The notes below the pieces were generated by a model, which was given only the letters and a program-made list of their open reading frames with translations, did no database searches and had not been told where the DNA came from. Shown here in pieces: positions 35,008 through 43,559 of a DNA stretch of 51,646 nucleotides (positions are counted from its first letter, which is position 1; each line of letters begins with the position of its first letter). The translations under genes and the position numbers were made by a program. Source of the stretch: CAYZIC01 sp964478335 (GTDB taxonomy: Bacteria > Verrucomicrobiota > Kiritimatiellia > RFP12 > DVOR01); NCBI GenBank assembly GCA_964478335.1, contig CAYZIC010000009.1, forward strand, positions 1 through 51,646, in the 5' to 3' direction.

Positions 35008-35738
35008 CGTTGCGATTTACGCTCCAAATAATCAGGCACCGAGATGATACGCTTGCAAAGCGCCTCGCGTGTCAATTCCAACAAATCCTGCAAGGTAATT
35101 GCCTCTTTGATCGTGAGCGCGCCAGACGCTTCACGGCGCAGGCTAGTCAAATAAGCACCCGTGCCCAAAGCTTGCCCCACATCGTGAGCCAAGGTACGCA
35201 CATAGGTGCCCTTGGTGCAGGCAACGGTAAAGTCAACATCAGGCAATGCCACACGGTCTGCGACATAGCGGTAGATGTGGACAAAGCGCTGCTTGCGCTC
35301 GATCTCCTCGCCCTTGCGAGCGAGCTTATAGAGCGGGACGCCATTCATCTTGATCGCAGAAACCATGGGCGGGATCTGATATTGATCGCCGGTCAGGTCT
35401 TTCATTGCGGCTAAGAGTTGCTCCTCTGTGACACCCTCAGTGGGGAGCTCTTCGAGGATTTCGCCCTCTTTGTCTTGCGTGGAGGTGGTCTTACCGAGTC
35501 TAAAAGATCCCGTGTAGACCTTATCCCCGCCCATGACTTGGTCGGAGATTTTGGTACCCTTGCCAATCAAGATAACCAAGAGGCCAGTGGCCCCTGGATC
35601 AAGCGTGCCGCCGTGGCCGACTTTGGCGAATTGATACTTCTTGCGAATCGTATGCACGACATCATGCGACGTCACGCCAGCGGGTTTATCGACGACCAAA
35701 ATACCATCGGGATCCGTAAATGGAGACTTAAAGGCCAC
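35004..35738 (-). CDS. truB: tRNA pseudouridine-55 synthase
   Basis: Isomerises U55 in the T-loop of tRNAs, 244 aa. The start is GTG at 35738: AGGAG lies 7 nt upstream, across the end of rbfA, and the protein then begins MAFKSPFTDPDGILVVDKP. Longer TTG/ATG frames are less likely. Catalytic Asp47 lies in GHGGTLDPGATGLL. Also seen are SAIKMNGVPLYKLARKG and the C-terminal RTLAHDVG segment. It overlaps ribF by 4 bp and follows rbfA with a 1-bp gap. It is shorter than the E. coli protein and lacks the extended PUA tail. Confidence 0.95.
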   Translation of the reverse strand: MAFKSPFTDPDGILVVDKPAGVTSHDVVHTIRKKYQFAKVGHGGTLDPGATGLLVILIGKGTKISDQVMGGDKVYTGSFRLGKTTSTQDKEGEILEELPTEGVTEEQLLAAMKDLTGDQYQIPPMVSAIKMNGVPLYKLARKGEEIERKQRFVHIYRYVADRVALPDVDFTVACTKGTYVRTLAHDVGQALGTGAYLTSLRREASGALTIKEAITLQDLLELTREALCKRIISVPDYLERKSQR

Positions 35739-35739
35739 C

Positions 35740-36132
35740 TTAATACTCCTCTTGATCGGCGATAGGATCGTCATCGGCAATGATGCCGAGGCTCTCGAGC
35801 TGGGTGATCACGTCAATGACGTGATCGCCCGTGCTGACCGAGTGGTCTAAACGGAAGCGGATCTTGGGGGTGTATTTCAATGTCATGTTGGCATTGACCA
35901 GGCGCTGAAAATCAGCGGCATGGCGCGCCAAACGGCGCAACCATTCACCAGCCTTATCCTCATCCATGATCGAGACCCAGACATCCGCATTGCGCAGATT
36001 GGGAGCCACGTCCACACGAGTCACCGAGATCAACCCCAGGTCGATGGATTCGGAGGCCATCACGCGATGCATATCATCACTAATTTCACGCAATAGCAAG
36101 CTATTGACGCGATCGGTACGACTAATACCCAT
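35740..36132 (-). CDS. rbfA: Ribosome-binding factor A
   Basis: Small KH-fold factor needed for late 30S maturation, 130 aa. The N-terminus RTDRVNSLLLREISDDMHRV and central LGLISVTRVDVAPNLRNADVWVSIM, followed by LRRLARHAADFQRLVNANMTLKYTPKIRFRLD (split motif), are characteristic. The AGGAG site 7 nt before ATG is good. It sits between infB (16 bp upstream) and truB (1 bp). The acidic C-terminal extension is short. Confidence 0.93.
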   Translation of the reverse strand: MGISRTDRVNSLLLREISDDMHRVMASESIDLGLISVTRVDVAPNLRNADVWVSIMDEDKAGEWLRRLARHAADFQRLVNANMTLKYTPKIRFRLDHSVSTGDHVIDVITQLESLGIIADDDPIADQEEY

Positions 36133-36148
36133 GAATATCTCCTATCGA

Positions 36149-38698
36149 TTAAAGGCTCTTGGGGAGCGGTTCCATCACGTAGCACTCGATCTTGTCGCCC
36201 GCCTCAAAGGCTTCAAAGCCCTTAAAGCCGAGACCACATTCCTGAGCACCTGATACCTCAGTGACATCATCCTTAAAGTGCTTCATCGTCACCAAGTCAC
36301 CGTCAAAGACGATTTCCTTCTTACGAAAGATGCGATACTTAGCAGATTTCGAGAGGCTACCATCCATCAGCTGAGTACCCGCAATGCGGCCAAGCTTGCC
36401 GATGTCAAAGACTTGACGGATCTCAGCATGACCCTTGACGACTTCCTTATATTCCACAGGGATAAGGTCGAGCATGCAATTCTTGACAAAGTCAATCAAT
36501 TCATAGATGATGCGGTAGGTCTGGATACGCACGCCATTTTGACGCGCGACACCCTGGACGCCCGGTTCGCAGTTGACATTAAAGCCCATAATGATGGAGC
36601 CACAGTCAGAGCCAGCACGCTGGATATCATTGGGGGAGACAGAGCCCACACCCGTATAGAGTAGCTTGATCGAGACCTTATCGCTCTTGATATCCTTGAG
36701 GGCTTCTTCGACAGCCTCAGCGGTACCTTGGGTATCTCCCTTGAGGACGACACCCAGTTCAGGCCGGCCATCGGCGCCCAAACGGGCCACCCAGTCGGTC
36801 ATCGAGGCAGTCTGCGCAGAGGACAAAGCTGCCAAGCGGTTTTCTTCGGCGGCCTTTTCGGCCAATTCGCGAGCGCGGCGATCATTGGGGATCACTCTAA
36901 AGGTTGAGCCAGCGTCTGGTACGCCAGACAAGCCCGTGCACTTCACTGCGATCGATGGCGAGGCAGACTTAACCGGCTTGCCCACTTCATTGATCAAAGA
37001 ACGCACCTTACCCCAATATTCGCCACACAAGATGACATCGCCAACATTGAGCGTACCGCCCTGGACGAGGAGGGTTGCCGTCGGGCCGAGGCCCTGTTCG
37101 AGCTGGGATTCGACGACCGCACCATTGGCACGGCGCTTAGGATTGGCTTGCAATTCGAGCACGTCAGCCTGCAAGATAATCATATCGAGGAGGTTTTCGA
37201 TGCCGTCGCCAGTGATACCACTCACGTCACAGCAAACGATGCTACCGCCCCATTCATCTGGGGTGAGGCCTTCTGCTTGGAGCATTTGGCGAGCCTTCAA
37301 GGGGTTTGCCTCAGGCTTATCGCACTTATTGATTGCGACCAAGATCTGCACGCCAGCTTGGCGGGCATGCTCGATGGCTTCACGCGTTTGGGGCATGACA
37401 CCGTCATCAGCTGCGACCACGATGACCGCGATATCGGTCAAGTTAGCACCACGAGCACGCATTGCGGAGAAGGCCGCATGGCCCGGGGTATCGATAAAGG
37501 TAATCTTGCGATCTTGGACATCGACCGTATAAGCACCAATGTGCTGAGTGATGCCGCCGGCCTCACCCTTAGCCACACGCGTCTTGCGGATGTAGTCGAC
37601 CAAAGTCGTCTTACCGTGGTCAACGTGGCCCATAAAGGTCACCACTGGCGGACGCAAGATCAAGTCCTCGGGTTTATCCTCTGGGATATCATCATCAGCA
37701 TCCTCGCTCTTAATCACAGGCTTACGCTCTGCGCTACGGCGGCTTTGCTGTTCATCAATGGTAAAGCCATACTTCTCAGCGATTTGCTTTGCGACCTCAA
37801 CCTCGAGACGTTGATTGATCGAAGCCAAGATATTCAAGCGCATCAAGTCTGCGATCAAGATATTAGGACGCATAGCCATCAAGTCAGCCAATTCCTTAAC
37901 GGTGATCAAGCCGCGCAGTTGGATGGTTTTACCCTCCATGACCGCAGAGCCCGTCGCCGAAGATGTCGCCGTGGTCGGCGTCGCACGGTTGGCGTTGTTA
38001 GCGCCGCCCTTATAAGGATTACCCTTACCAGGAGCAGCCTTGCCACCCTTTGCATTGCGATTCTTATTCCCGCGGAATTGATCGTTTTGCTCGGGCTTAA
38101 AGTTCTTCTTATTATTCGCACTCTGCATGGCGGCGCGTTGGTGATGAGAATGGCCCTCGGTAGCATCCTTTGCCGCGACGACAGGCTTGGCAGCAGGAGC
38201 AGGTGCAGGCTTGGCAGCAGGTGCTGGAGCTGGCTTGGCAGCAGGAGCAGGTGCTGGCTTGGCAGCAGGTGCTGGAGCTGGCTTGGCAGCAGGAGCAGGT
38301 GCTGGCTTGGCAGCAGGAGCAGGTGCTGGCTTGGCAGCAGGTGCTAGTGCAGGTGCGGGAGCTGGTGCAGGCTTGGCTTCGACAGGTTTATCTGTGGGAG
38401 CGGCTTCGGCAGATGCCTTTTTGGCTGTTGCCATGACCGCTTCGGCGTTTTTCTCTGCGTCAGCTTTACGCGTGGCCTCGGCCTTTTCGTTGCGCGAGCG
38501 CATGGTTGCCTCATGAAGAGCAAGCACCTTAGCCATTTGCTCAGGGCTGAGCTTGGCAAAGAATTTCTGAATGGTCTCCGCGTCACCATCCGTGAGCTTA
38601 GAAAAAGTCGATGAGACCTCGAGCTCAAGCTTTTTTGCTTGAGATAAGACAATCCCCGCAGGGACATTCAATTGTTTTGCTAATTCGCTTACGCGCAT
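36149..38698 (-). CDS. infB: Translation initiation factor IF-2
   Basis: GTPase that delivers initiator tRNA, 849 aa. The N-terminal IF2-N fold (MRVSELAKQLNVPAGIVLSQ) is followed by a charged helix. A low-complexity region with seven or more AKPAPAPA octapeptides (about 105-175) comes next, then basic segments. The G domain has GHVDHGKTT, DTPGHAAF and NKCDK in order, then domains II-IV typical of IF2 (GTAEAVEEALKDI..., GFNVNCEPG...). The octapeptides are coded by a 24-bp minisatellite on the plus strand at about 38190-38390. AAGGAG, inside the end of nusA, is the ribosome site. Confidence 0.97.
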   Translation of the reverse strand: MRVSELAKQLNVPAGIVLSQAKKLELEVSSTFSKLTDGDAETIQKFFAKLSPEQMAKVLALHEATMRSRNEKAEATRKADAEKNAEAVMATAKKASAEAAPTDKPVEAKPAPAPAPALAPAAKPAPAPAAKPAPAPAAKPAPAPAAKPAPAPAAKPAPAPAAKPAPAPAAKPVVAAKDATEGHSHHQRAAMQSANNKKNFKPEQNDQFRGNKNRNAKGGKAAPGKGNPYKGGANNANRATPTTATSSATGSAVMEGKTIQLRGLITVKELADLMAMRPNILIADLMRLNILASINQRLEVEVAKQIAEKYGFTIDEQQSRRSAERKPVIKSEDADDDIPEDKPEDLILRPPVVTFMGHVDHGKTTLVDYIRKTRVAKGEAGGITQHIGAYTVDVQDRKITFIDTPGHAAFSAMRARGANLTDIAVIVVAADDGVMPQTREAIEHARQAGVQILVAINKCDKPEANPLKARQMLQAEGLTPDEWGGSIVCCDVSGITGDGIENLLDMIILQADVLELQANPKRRANGAVVESQLEQGLGPTATLLVQGGTLNVGDVILCGEYWGKVRSLINEVGKPVKSASPSIAVKCTGLSGVPDAGSTFRVIPNDRRARELAEKAAEENRLAALSSAQTASMTDWVARLGADGRPELGVVLKGDTQGTAEAVEEALKDIKSDKVSIKLLYTGVGSVSPNDIQRAGSDCGSIIMGFNVNCEPGVQGVARQNGVRIQTYRIIYELIDFVKNCMLDLIPVEYKEVVKGHAEIRQVFDIGKLGRIAGTQLMDGSLSKSAKYRIFRKKEIVFDGDLVTMKHFKDDVTEVSGAQECGLGFKGFEAFEAGDKIECYVMEPLPKSL

Positions 38699-38700
38699 AA

Positions 38701-39990
38701 TTATTCTCCTTGTGCATCGAGGTGCGCTTGGGCACGATCGTAAATATCTTGTAAAGTTTCAGCATCCAAGCCAGTCAGCTCAGCGACATAAGCCGGCTCA
38801 GCAATCACAATGCCTTCAGGTGAGTGAAAGCCCGCATCAAAGAGCTTCTCTGTCGTTGCCGTAGCGGTACCCAAAATTTTGCCCAAGTTAAAGAGCATCT
38901 GGTCACGCTTATTGTCAAAAGATTCCTCAGTCGTCTCTGCGGTGATGGCAGATTCTTCAGCCACGATGGAGACCTTCCAGCCGGTCAAACGAGTTGCCAA
39001 GCGGACGTTTTGGCCGCTCTTACCGATTGCCAAAGAGAGCGTGTCAGCTGTGACCGTCGCAGTAACAGCGTGATGCTCGTAGTCGAAATCCAAACGAATG
39101 GGCTCAGCAGGAGAGAGCGCCTGGCGGACGTATTCAGCGGGGTCTTCATTCCAGCGGACGATGTCGATCTTTTCGCCATTCAATTCGCGGACGATGTTGC
39201 GCACACGAGCGCCACGGACACCAACGCAAGCGCCGACAGGGTCGATTTGAGAATCGAGCGTCCGCACCGCGATCTTCGCACGACGGCCTGGGTCACGAGC
39301 CACGCTCATCACCTCGATGATCCCATCTGCAATTTCAGAGACCTCGATGCGGAAAAGCGCCTTGAGGAATTCTGGGCAAGCACGCGAGAGCTCCACCGCA
39401 GGACCTGAGGTCGCATTGCTCTGCACACGCAGCACAAAGGCACGAATCGAGTCACCCGGCATGCAATCTTCATTGGGGATGCGTTCTTTATAGGGAATCA
39501 CAGCCTCAGTCTTACCCACCTCGACAAAGACATCCTTGCGAGCGATCAGCTTGACAGAGCCAGAGATAATCTCGCCGACGCGATCCTTAAACTCATCATA
39601 GACGTTCTTGCGCTCAGCTTCGCGGATCTTTTGCATGATGGACTGCTTTGCGGTTTGAGCAGCGATACGGCCCAATTGAGCAGGGCTCATGGGCACCTTC
39701 ACGATGCTGCCTTCTTCAGCCTTGGGGTCAAAACGGCGGGCACGGCGCACGGTCAAAATGCCCTGTCCCTCGACGGTATCGGAGACTGCATACAGGTCAT
39801 AGGCCGTGATTTCAAATGTCTTAGGGTCGATCACCACACGAAAGTCATCAGACGTGACGAAATTTTTCTTTGCGGCCATTTGGATAGCCGTTTCAATCGC
39901 CTGAATGATCACAGTGCGGCTTACGCCACGTTCACCTTCCAAATAGGTGATCATTGTTGCCAATTCAGTATTGCCACTTTTTCCACTCAT
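38701..39990 (-). CDS. nusA: Transcription termination/antitermination factor NusA
   Basis: RNA polymerase-associated elongation factor, 429 aa from ATG 39990 (AAGGAG 8 nt upstream); a longer GTG frame from 40053 is judged spurious. The N-terminal domain (LEGERGVSRTVIIQAIETA) is followed by S1 (GEIISGSVKLIARKDVFV) and two KH domains (VGVRGARVRNIVREL; AIGKSGQNVRLATRLTG). There is one C-terminal helix-hairpin-helix repeat (LFDAGFHSPEGIVIAEPAYVA). It is shorter than E. coli NusA (495 aa), which has two such repeats. First gene of the operon nusA-infB-rbfA-truB-ribF-VTT-clpC. No rimP lies upstream. Confidence 0.96.
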   Translation of the reverse strand: MSGKSGNTELATMITYLEGERGVSRTVIIQAIETAIQMAAKKNFVTSDDFRVVIDPKTFEITAYDLYAVSDTVEGQGILTVRRARRFDPKAEEGSIVKVPMSPAQLGRIAAQTAKQSIMQKIREAERKNVYDEFKDRVGEIISGSVKLIARKDVFVEVGKTEAVIPYKERIPNEDCMPGDSIRAFVLRVQSNATSGPAVELSRACPEFLKALFRIEVSEIADGIIEVMSVARDPGRRAKIAVRTLDSQIDPVGACVGVRGARVRNIVRELNGEKIDIVRWNEDPAEYVRQALSPAEPIRLDFDYEHHAVTATVTADTLSLAIGKSGQNVRLATRLTGWKVSIVAEESAITAETTEESFDNKRDQMLFNLGKILGTATATTEKLFDAGFHSPEGIVIAEPAYVAELTGLDAETLQDIYDRAQAHLDAQGE

Positions 39991-40034
39991 TTCGTCGCTC
40001 CTTCTTTCGAGAAATCTAACCTTTTTTTTATAAA

Positions 40035-40084
40035 CAAAAAAGAGCGGGGCCACGCCCCACTCCTCACGTTAAAACCTTTTTAAC
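40035..40084 (-). promoter_or_regulatory. Leader hairpins of nusA, possible transcription attenuator
   Basis: On the minus strand a first hairpin GTTAAAA-AGG-TTTTAAC (about 40068-40084) is followed by GGGGC-GTG-GCCCC (40046-40058, extended by GAG/CTC) with a T6 run (40036-40041). The latter is a perfect intrinsic terminator placed between promoter and start codon, about 45 nt upstream of nusA. Confidence 0.75.
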
Positions 40085-40099
40085 TGAAAAACTGGCCGT

Positions 40100-40128
40100 A
40101 ATATATCACAAATACAATACCTTGTCAA
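40100..40128 (-). promoter_or_regulatory. Strong promoter of the nusA-infB operon
   Basis: TTGACA (40123-40128), 17-nt spacer, TATATT (40100-40105), minus strand, nearly consensus. Predicted start near 40093, leader of about 100 nt. Confidence 0.85.
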
Positions 40129-40232
40129 CCCCCTAAATGGAACTATTTAGAGAATTGCCATCACCCTAGGCGTTTGTCGAGAGCGATTTGCCACTCCCCT
40201 AGCAGTCCTACGCTACCCATCGCCGTCGACCA

Positions 40233-40304
40233 CCAATAGGGAGCGCAGCGACCGTTTCAAAAGGCCGAAGGCCGTTCTAGGAGGCGTAGCCTCCTCCCCC
40301 GCCA
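40233..40304 (-). repeat. Third hairpin-bead array, reverse orientation
   Basis: Read on the minus strand: GGAGGCTACGCCTCC, TAGAAC, GGCCTTCGGCC, TTTTGAAAC, GGTCGCTGCGCTCC, CTATTGG. The order parallels the array after pyrD (18739-18837). It lies between the nusA promoter region and the stop of the next gene. 40129-40232 shows nothing. Confidence 0.8.
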
Positions 40305-41036
40305 TTAGTCACAAGGCCGCGTCATCTTACAATTGGGATAACCCGAGCACCCCCAAAATTGACTCTCCTCTGGGGTACCCTTTTTCGCCGTACGCAAGAC
40401 AAGCTTCTTACCACACTTCGGGCAAACGAGCTTATCTGAAGGTGCCTCATTAAGCCGCTCTTTGTATTTGCTAAATCTCGGCCGTGCCTGTTCTTCACGA
40501 TCCACCATACGTGGCGCATGATGATCCTCAGCCCGCGACGCCTTGCGCTGCTGTTGCCGCTCAATAGCAACCACAGCCAGCTCAATCAGACACAAGATAA
40601 AGTTCGCCGTGACGGTCAAATCCTCCGACCGCACCCACTGCGCATAGAGATCCTTGATTTCGTCATCCAGATAAAACCAATCCCGATCAGAGACACACTC
40701 CATCGCACTGACAGAGACCAAGCGCCAGACACCCTTAATCTCAGAGGCATGGCCATCCCCACGACTCCACTTAGGCAAACGGTTTTGGCGCAGATAATCC
40801 TCGACCTCCAAATAGAGCGACTCAAAATTACCCACGGCATTTCCCCGACCGCCACTCATCCCCTTGACAATCGCCAGACGCCCCGCACGCGCAACCATCA
40901 TCATTTGCTCCGACTGCTGAGCAAAGGCAAAAGTTGCCCGCTTGCAAAAGTCAACCGTCACATCATAGATCAGCGTCGCCAACTGAAAGCTCGCCAGTTC
41001 GCGATACTCACGATAAGCACATTTGTCATCTTCCAT
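40305..41036 (-). CDS. Four-helix-bundle-suffix protein with C-terminal topoisomerase-type zinc finger
   Basis: 243 aa from ATG 41036 (AAGGA upstream); the TTG two codons earlier is not needed. The N-terminal two thirds (YRELASFQLATLIYDVTVDF..., QMMMVARAGRLAIVKGMSGG..., LYLEVEDYLRQNRLPKWSRG) match the 'four helix bundle suffix' family, related to the 23S intervening-sequence/four-helix proteins. The C-terminus is a type IA topoisomerase-like C4 zinc finger: CPKCGKKLVLRTAKKG then FWGCSGYPNCKMTRPC. Such fusions are widespread in Bacteroidetes and PVC genomes but have no established role; nucleic-acid binding is likely. The frameshifted gene 72 bp upstream is probably in the same transcript. Confidence 0.82.
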   Translation of the reverse strand: MEDDKCAYREYRELASFQLATLIYDVTVDFCKRATFAFAQQSEQMMMVARAGRLAIVKGMSGGRGNAVGNFESLYLEVEDYLRQNRLPKWSRGDGHASEIKGVWRLVSVSAMECVSDRDWFYLDDEIKDLYAQWVRSEDLTVTANFILCLIELAVVAIERQQQRKASRAEDHHAPRMVDREEQARPRFSKYKERLNEAPSDKLVCPKCGKKLVLRTAKKGTPEESQFWGCSGYPNCKMTRPCD

Positions 41037-41108
41037 AATCAAGTATCCTTTCCTACCTTTAAGACAATCCGATCATCCGATCACTCAAGAGCCAGGGCAA
41101 GACAAGCC

Positions 41109-41722
41109 CTACAGCGGACGCGCACGAATAACCGCCTCCGCCTCAATATCCCACTTAGGATCCGCGACAGACTCGACAAAGGCCTGCATCTCTGCAGGCA
41201 CCACGCCAACACCATCCTCAGTATCCTCAATAAAGACCCTCTCGCCCAATGACACCAGCCGATTAACATCAGAGATGAGCGGTTCAAGAGAGCGCGCATC
41301 CACCTGATCGAGAGCCATCAGCGCATCAAGTTGCACAAGCCACTCAGCCAGGCGCATCTGTTGAGCCTCCACATACTCAGTCAAAATCGTCGCCAAGACC
41401 CCCACCCGACACAAGAGCGCGATGCCACGCTCTTTCATTGCATCATCGCCAAATTCATGCGCCACGACAAAGTCCCGCAGACGGTCAATTTCAATCGCAT
41501 CCCCCTCCTCAGAGACAGCGCACACCGGATCAATCGCACCAAAGCCACACGCAGCGAGCTGCTCATAGAGCCTTTGCCACACCGCATCACCAAAGAGCAT
41601 CCGACGCGCAAGGAGTAGCGTTTTAACGCCGCCCAAGCATATGCCCACGCAATACTCGGGGTAGCGAGCAACGAACAATCATCATCACAATCAATACACA
41701 TATCTAGGGAATCTTTGGACAT
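41109..41722 (-). pseudogene. Unknown protein gene interrupted by a frameshift at an A-run
   Basis: Translation signals are excellent at ATG 41722: AAGGAG 5 nt upstream, and a TTGTTT-N17-TATAAT promoter. That frame (MSKDSLDMCIDCDDDC...) loses protein character after about 33 codons, at TTA AAA C (A-run, plus-strand TTTT at 41621-41624). The -1 frame then continues as TLLLARRMLFGDAVWQRLYE and runs 170 codons to 41109. With one more A the two join into a 204-aa protein. The alternatives are a real mutation, a sequencing deletion, or a programmed -1 slip on AAAA. The sequence is helical, acidic and of no recognised family. Confidence 0.6.
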
Positions 41723-41767
41723 AGAGGCTCCTTATTAGCGGGGGCACATCCCCCTTAAGTTGAGATC

Positions 41768-41796
41768 ATTATAGCACCACCTCACAAAAGAAACAA
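41768..41796 (-). promoter_or_regulatory. Promoter of the frameshifted gene and zinc-finger gene
   Basis: TTGTTT (41791-41796), 17-nt spacer, perfect TATAAT (41768-41773), minus strand. A GGGGG-ATGTG-CCCCC hairpin (about 41739-41753) lies in the leader just before the ribosome site. Confidence 0.75.
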
Positions 41797-42271
41797 GCCC
41801 AAAATAGCCCCAACACCCAAAATAAGGAGAGCAAGCTCGCCGCAACAGGCAAGAAGCATCAGGCATCAAGCAAGGGCACCGCTCCCGCCGTTTATTTTGT
41901 CCAGTCGCCAGACTCAATTGGCAAAGGGTGAGACGGCGAGGTACGAGGTGCGAGGTGCGAGGTACGAGGTACGAGGTACGAGGTACGAGGTGCGAGGTAC
42001 GAGTAGGTCGCTTCGCTAGGACACTGCGGCACCCAGCCGCAATCAAGCAGGAGCACCGCTCCCGCCGGATATTGTCCAGTCGCCAGACTCAATTGGCAGA
42101 GTGTGAGACGGCAGCCTCATCACTAGCACTCGAGCTAGAGGCGCAGCCTCCTCAGCTGAAAGCGAGCTTGCGAGCTCTTATGGTATAGGGGTGACTGGGT
42201 CGCCGCTGTAAGGTCGGCAAGCCGACCGCCCTAAGGCACCTGCGGTACCGCTCTACACGACCGCAGTCGGT
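41797..42271. repeat. Noncoding repeats: heptamer array, 60-bp direct repeats, bead array
   Basis: No gene. Two about 60-bp direct repeats (about 41876-41937 and 42054-42113) share 'TTGTCCAGTCGCCAGACTCA'. Between them lie nine CGAGGTA/CGAGGTG heptamers (41937-42003). At 42205-42256, linkers GCTGTAA, GCCCTAA and GCTCTAC join GGTCGGCAAGCCGACC and GGCACCTGCGGTACC, repeating the bead order of 28136-28224. Confidence 0.8.
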
Positions 42272-42319
42272 GCCCCACTAAAAAAGCCCTGCGGTTAAGC
42301 AGGGCTTTTTTAGTGGGGC
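42272..42319. terminator. Bidirectional terminator after dapL
   Basis: GCCCCACTAAAAAAGCCCTGC and its complement form a 20-bp class stem with A6 and T6 tracts. It is a strong intrinsic terminator for the leftward lpxL-dapL unit. Confidence 0.9.
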
Positions 42320-42334
42320 ATTGTACCGTCTCGA

Positions 42335-43555
42335 TTAGAGGACGTTGCTGATGCGGGCCATTGCGGTCTGGACGTTGGTCAAGCTATTAAAGGCACTGAT
42401 GCGGATGAAGCCTTCGCCGCACTTGCCAAAACCTGCGCCGGGGGTGACGACGATTTGGGCTTCGTTGAGGAGGCGATCAAAAAATGTCCAGGAGTCGCCT
42501 TTGACATCGACCCAGACGTAGGGGCTGTTGTCGCCACCAATGCAGGTGTAGCCGAGCTTGGTGAGGGTGTCGCGAATGATCTTGGCATTGGCGAGGTAAC
42601 CGTCGATGAGGGCCTTGGTTTGGGCTTTGCCTTCTGGAGTGTAGATGGCTTCGGCGGCGCGTTGCACGGGATAGGAGACGCCGTTAAACTTGGTGGTGTG
42701 GCGGCGATTCCACATGGCATTCATATCAACTGCTTCGCCGGCAGCATTGTAGGCTTTGAGGCCTTTGGGGACGACGGTGTAGGCACAGCGTACGCCGGTA
42801 AAGCCTGCGGTCTTGGAGAAGCTGCGAAATTCGATTGCGACCTCTTTGGCTCCTTCGATCTCGTAGATGGAGTGAACGATGGCGTCGTTGCGGATGAATG
42901 CTTCGTAAGCGGCATCAAAGAGAATGAGTGCTTTGTTTGCTTTGGCGTAGTCGACCCATGCTTTGAGGGCTTCGCGGGATGCTGTGGCGCCGGTGGGGTT
43001 GTTGGGGAAGCAGAGGTAGATGACGTCGACGGGCTCGGCTGGGGGTGTGGCCACGAAACCATTCTCGGGGGTGCTTTCGAGATAGGTGAGGCCTTGGTAA
43101 CGGCCGTCTTGGGCGGTGCCGGTGCGGCCGGCCATGACGTTGGTGTCGACATAAACGGGGTAGACGGGGTCTGGTACGGCGATTTTGACATCTTGTGCGA
43201 AGAGCTCTTGGATATTGGCGGTGTCGCATTTGGCGCCGTCGCTGACGAAGATTTCAGAGGGGTCGATATCGCAGCCGCGGGCTTGGAAGTCGTTGGTGGC
43301 GATGGCTTCGCGGAGGAATGCGTAGCCTTGCTCTGGGCCGTATCCGCGGAAGGTTGCGCTGTCGGCTAATTCTGCGGTGGCTTTTTGCATGGCTTGGATG
43401 CAGACGTCTGGGAGGGGCTGGGTGACATCGCCGATGCCGAGGCGAATAATGGGCTTATCTGGATTGGCTGCTGTGTAGTTATTGACTCGCTTTGCGATTT
43501 CTGCAAAGAGGTAGGAGGCTTGGAGCTTAGTATAGTTTTCGTTTACGCGTATCAT
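42335..43555 (-). CDS. dapL: LL-diaminopimelate aminotransferase
   Basis: PLP enzyme that converts tetrahydrodipicolinate directly to LL-diaminopimelate for lysine and peptidoglycan, 406 aa from ATG 43555 (AGGA upstream); the longer frame into the preceding gene is rejected. The N-terminus MIRVNENYTKLQASYLF, IIRLGIGDVTQPLP and FRGYGPEQGYAFLR are DapL-specific. The PLP lysine is Lys249 in SFSKTAGFTG, and PNNPTGA binds the cofactor. This pathway variant is typical of plants, Chlamydiae, Verrucomicrobia/Lentisphaerae and some anaerobes. It follows the acyltransferase gene by 4 bp in one operon. Confidence 0.96.
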   Translation of the reverse strand: MIRVNENYTKLQASYLFAEIAKRVNNYTAANPDKPIIRLGIGDVTQPLPDVCIQAMQKATAELADSATFRGYGPEQGYAFLREAIATNDFQARGCDIDPSEIFVSDGAKCDTANIQELFAQDVKIAVPDPVYPVYVDTNVMAGRTGTAQDGRYQGLTYLESTPENGFVATPPAEPVDVIYLCFPNNPTGATASREALKAWVDYAKANKALILFDAAYEAFIRNDAIVHSIYEIEGAKEVAIEFRSFSKTAGFTGVRCAYTVVPKGLKAYNAAGEAVDMNAMWNRRHTTKFNGVSYPVQRAAEAIYTPEGKAQTKALIDGYLANAKIIRDTLTKLGYTCIGGDNSPYVWVDVKGDSWTFFDRLLNEAQIVVTPGAGFGKCGEGFIRISAFNSLTNVQTAMARISNVL

Positions 43556-43559
43556 TGTT

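Noticed and set aside
35739..35780. Longer TruB start overlapping rbfA by about 40 bp
   Set aside because: GTG at 35738 has AGGAG at 7 nt and a 1-bp spacing from rbfA.
39991..40053. N-terminal extension of NusA from a GTG
   Set aside because: It would begin inside the terminator hairpin; the ATG at 39990 has AAGGAG and matches the family N-terminus.
42455..43369. Long plus-strand frame opposite dapL
   Set aside because: Gly/Val/Asp-rich antisense shadow; the minus-strand frame has full DapL motifs.
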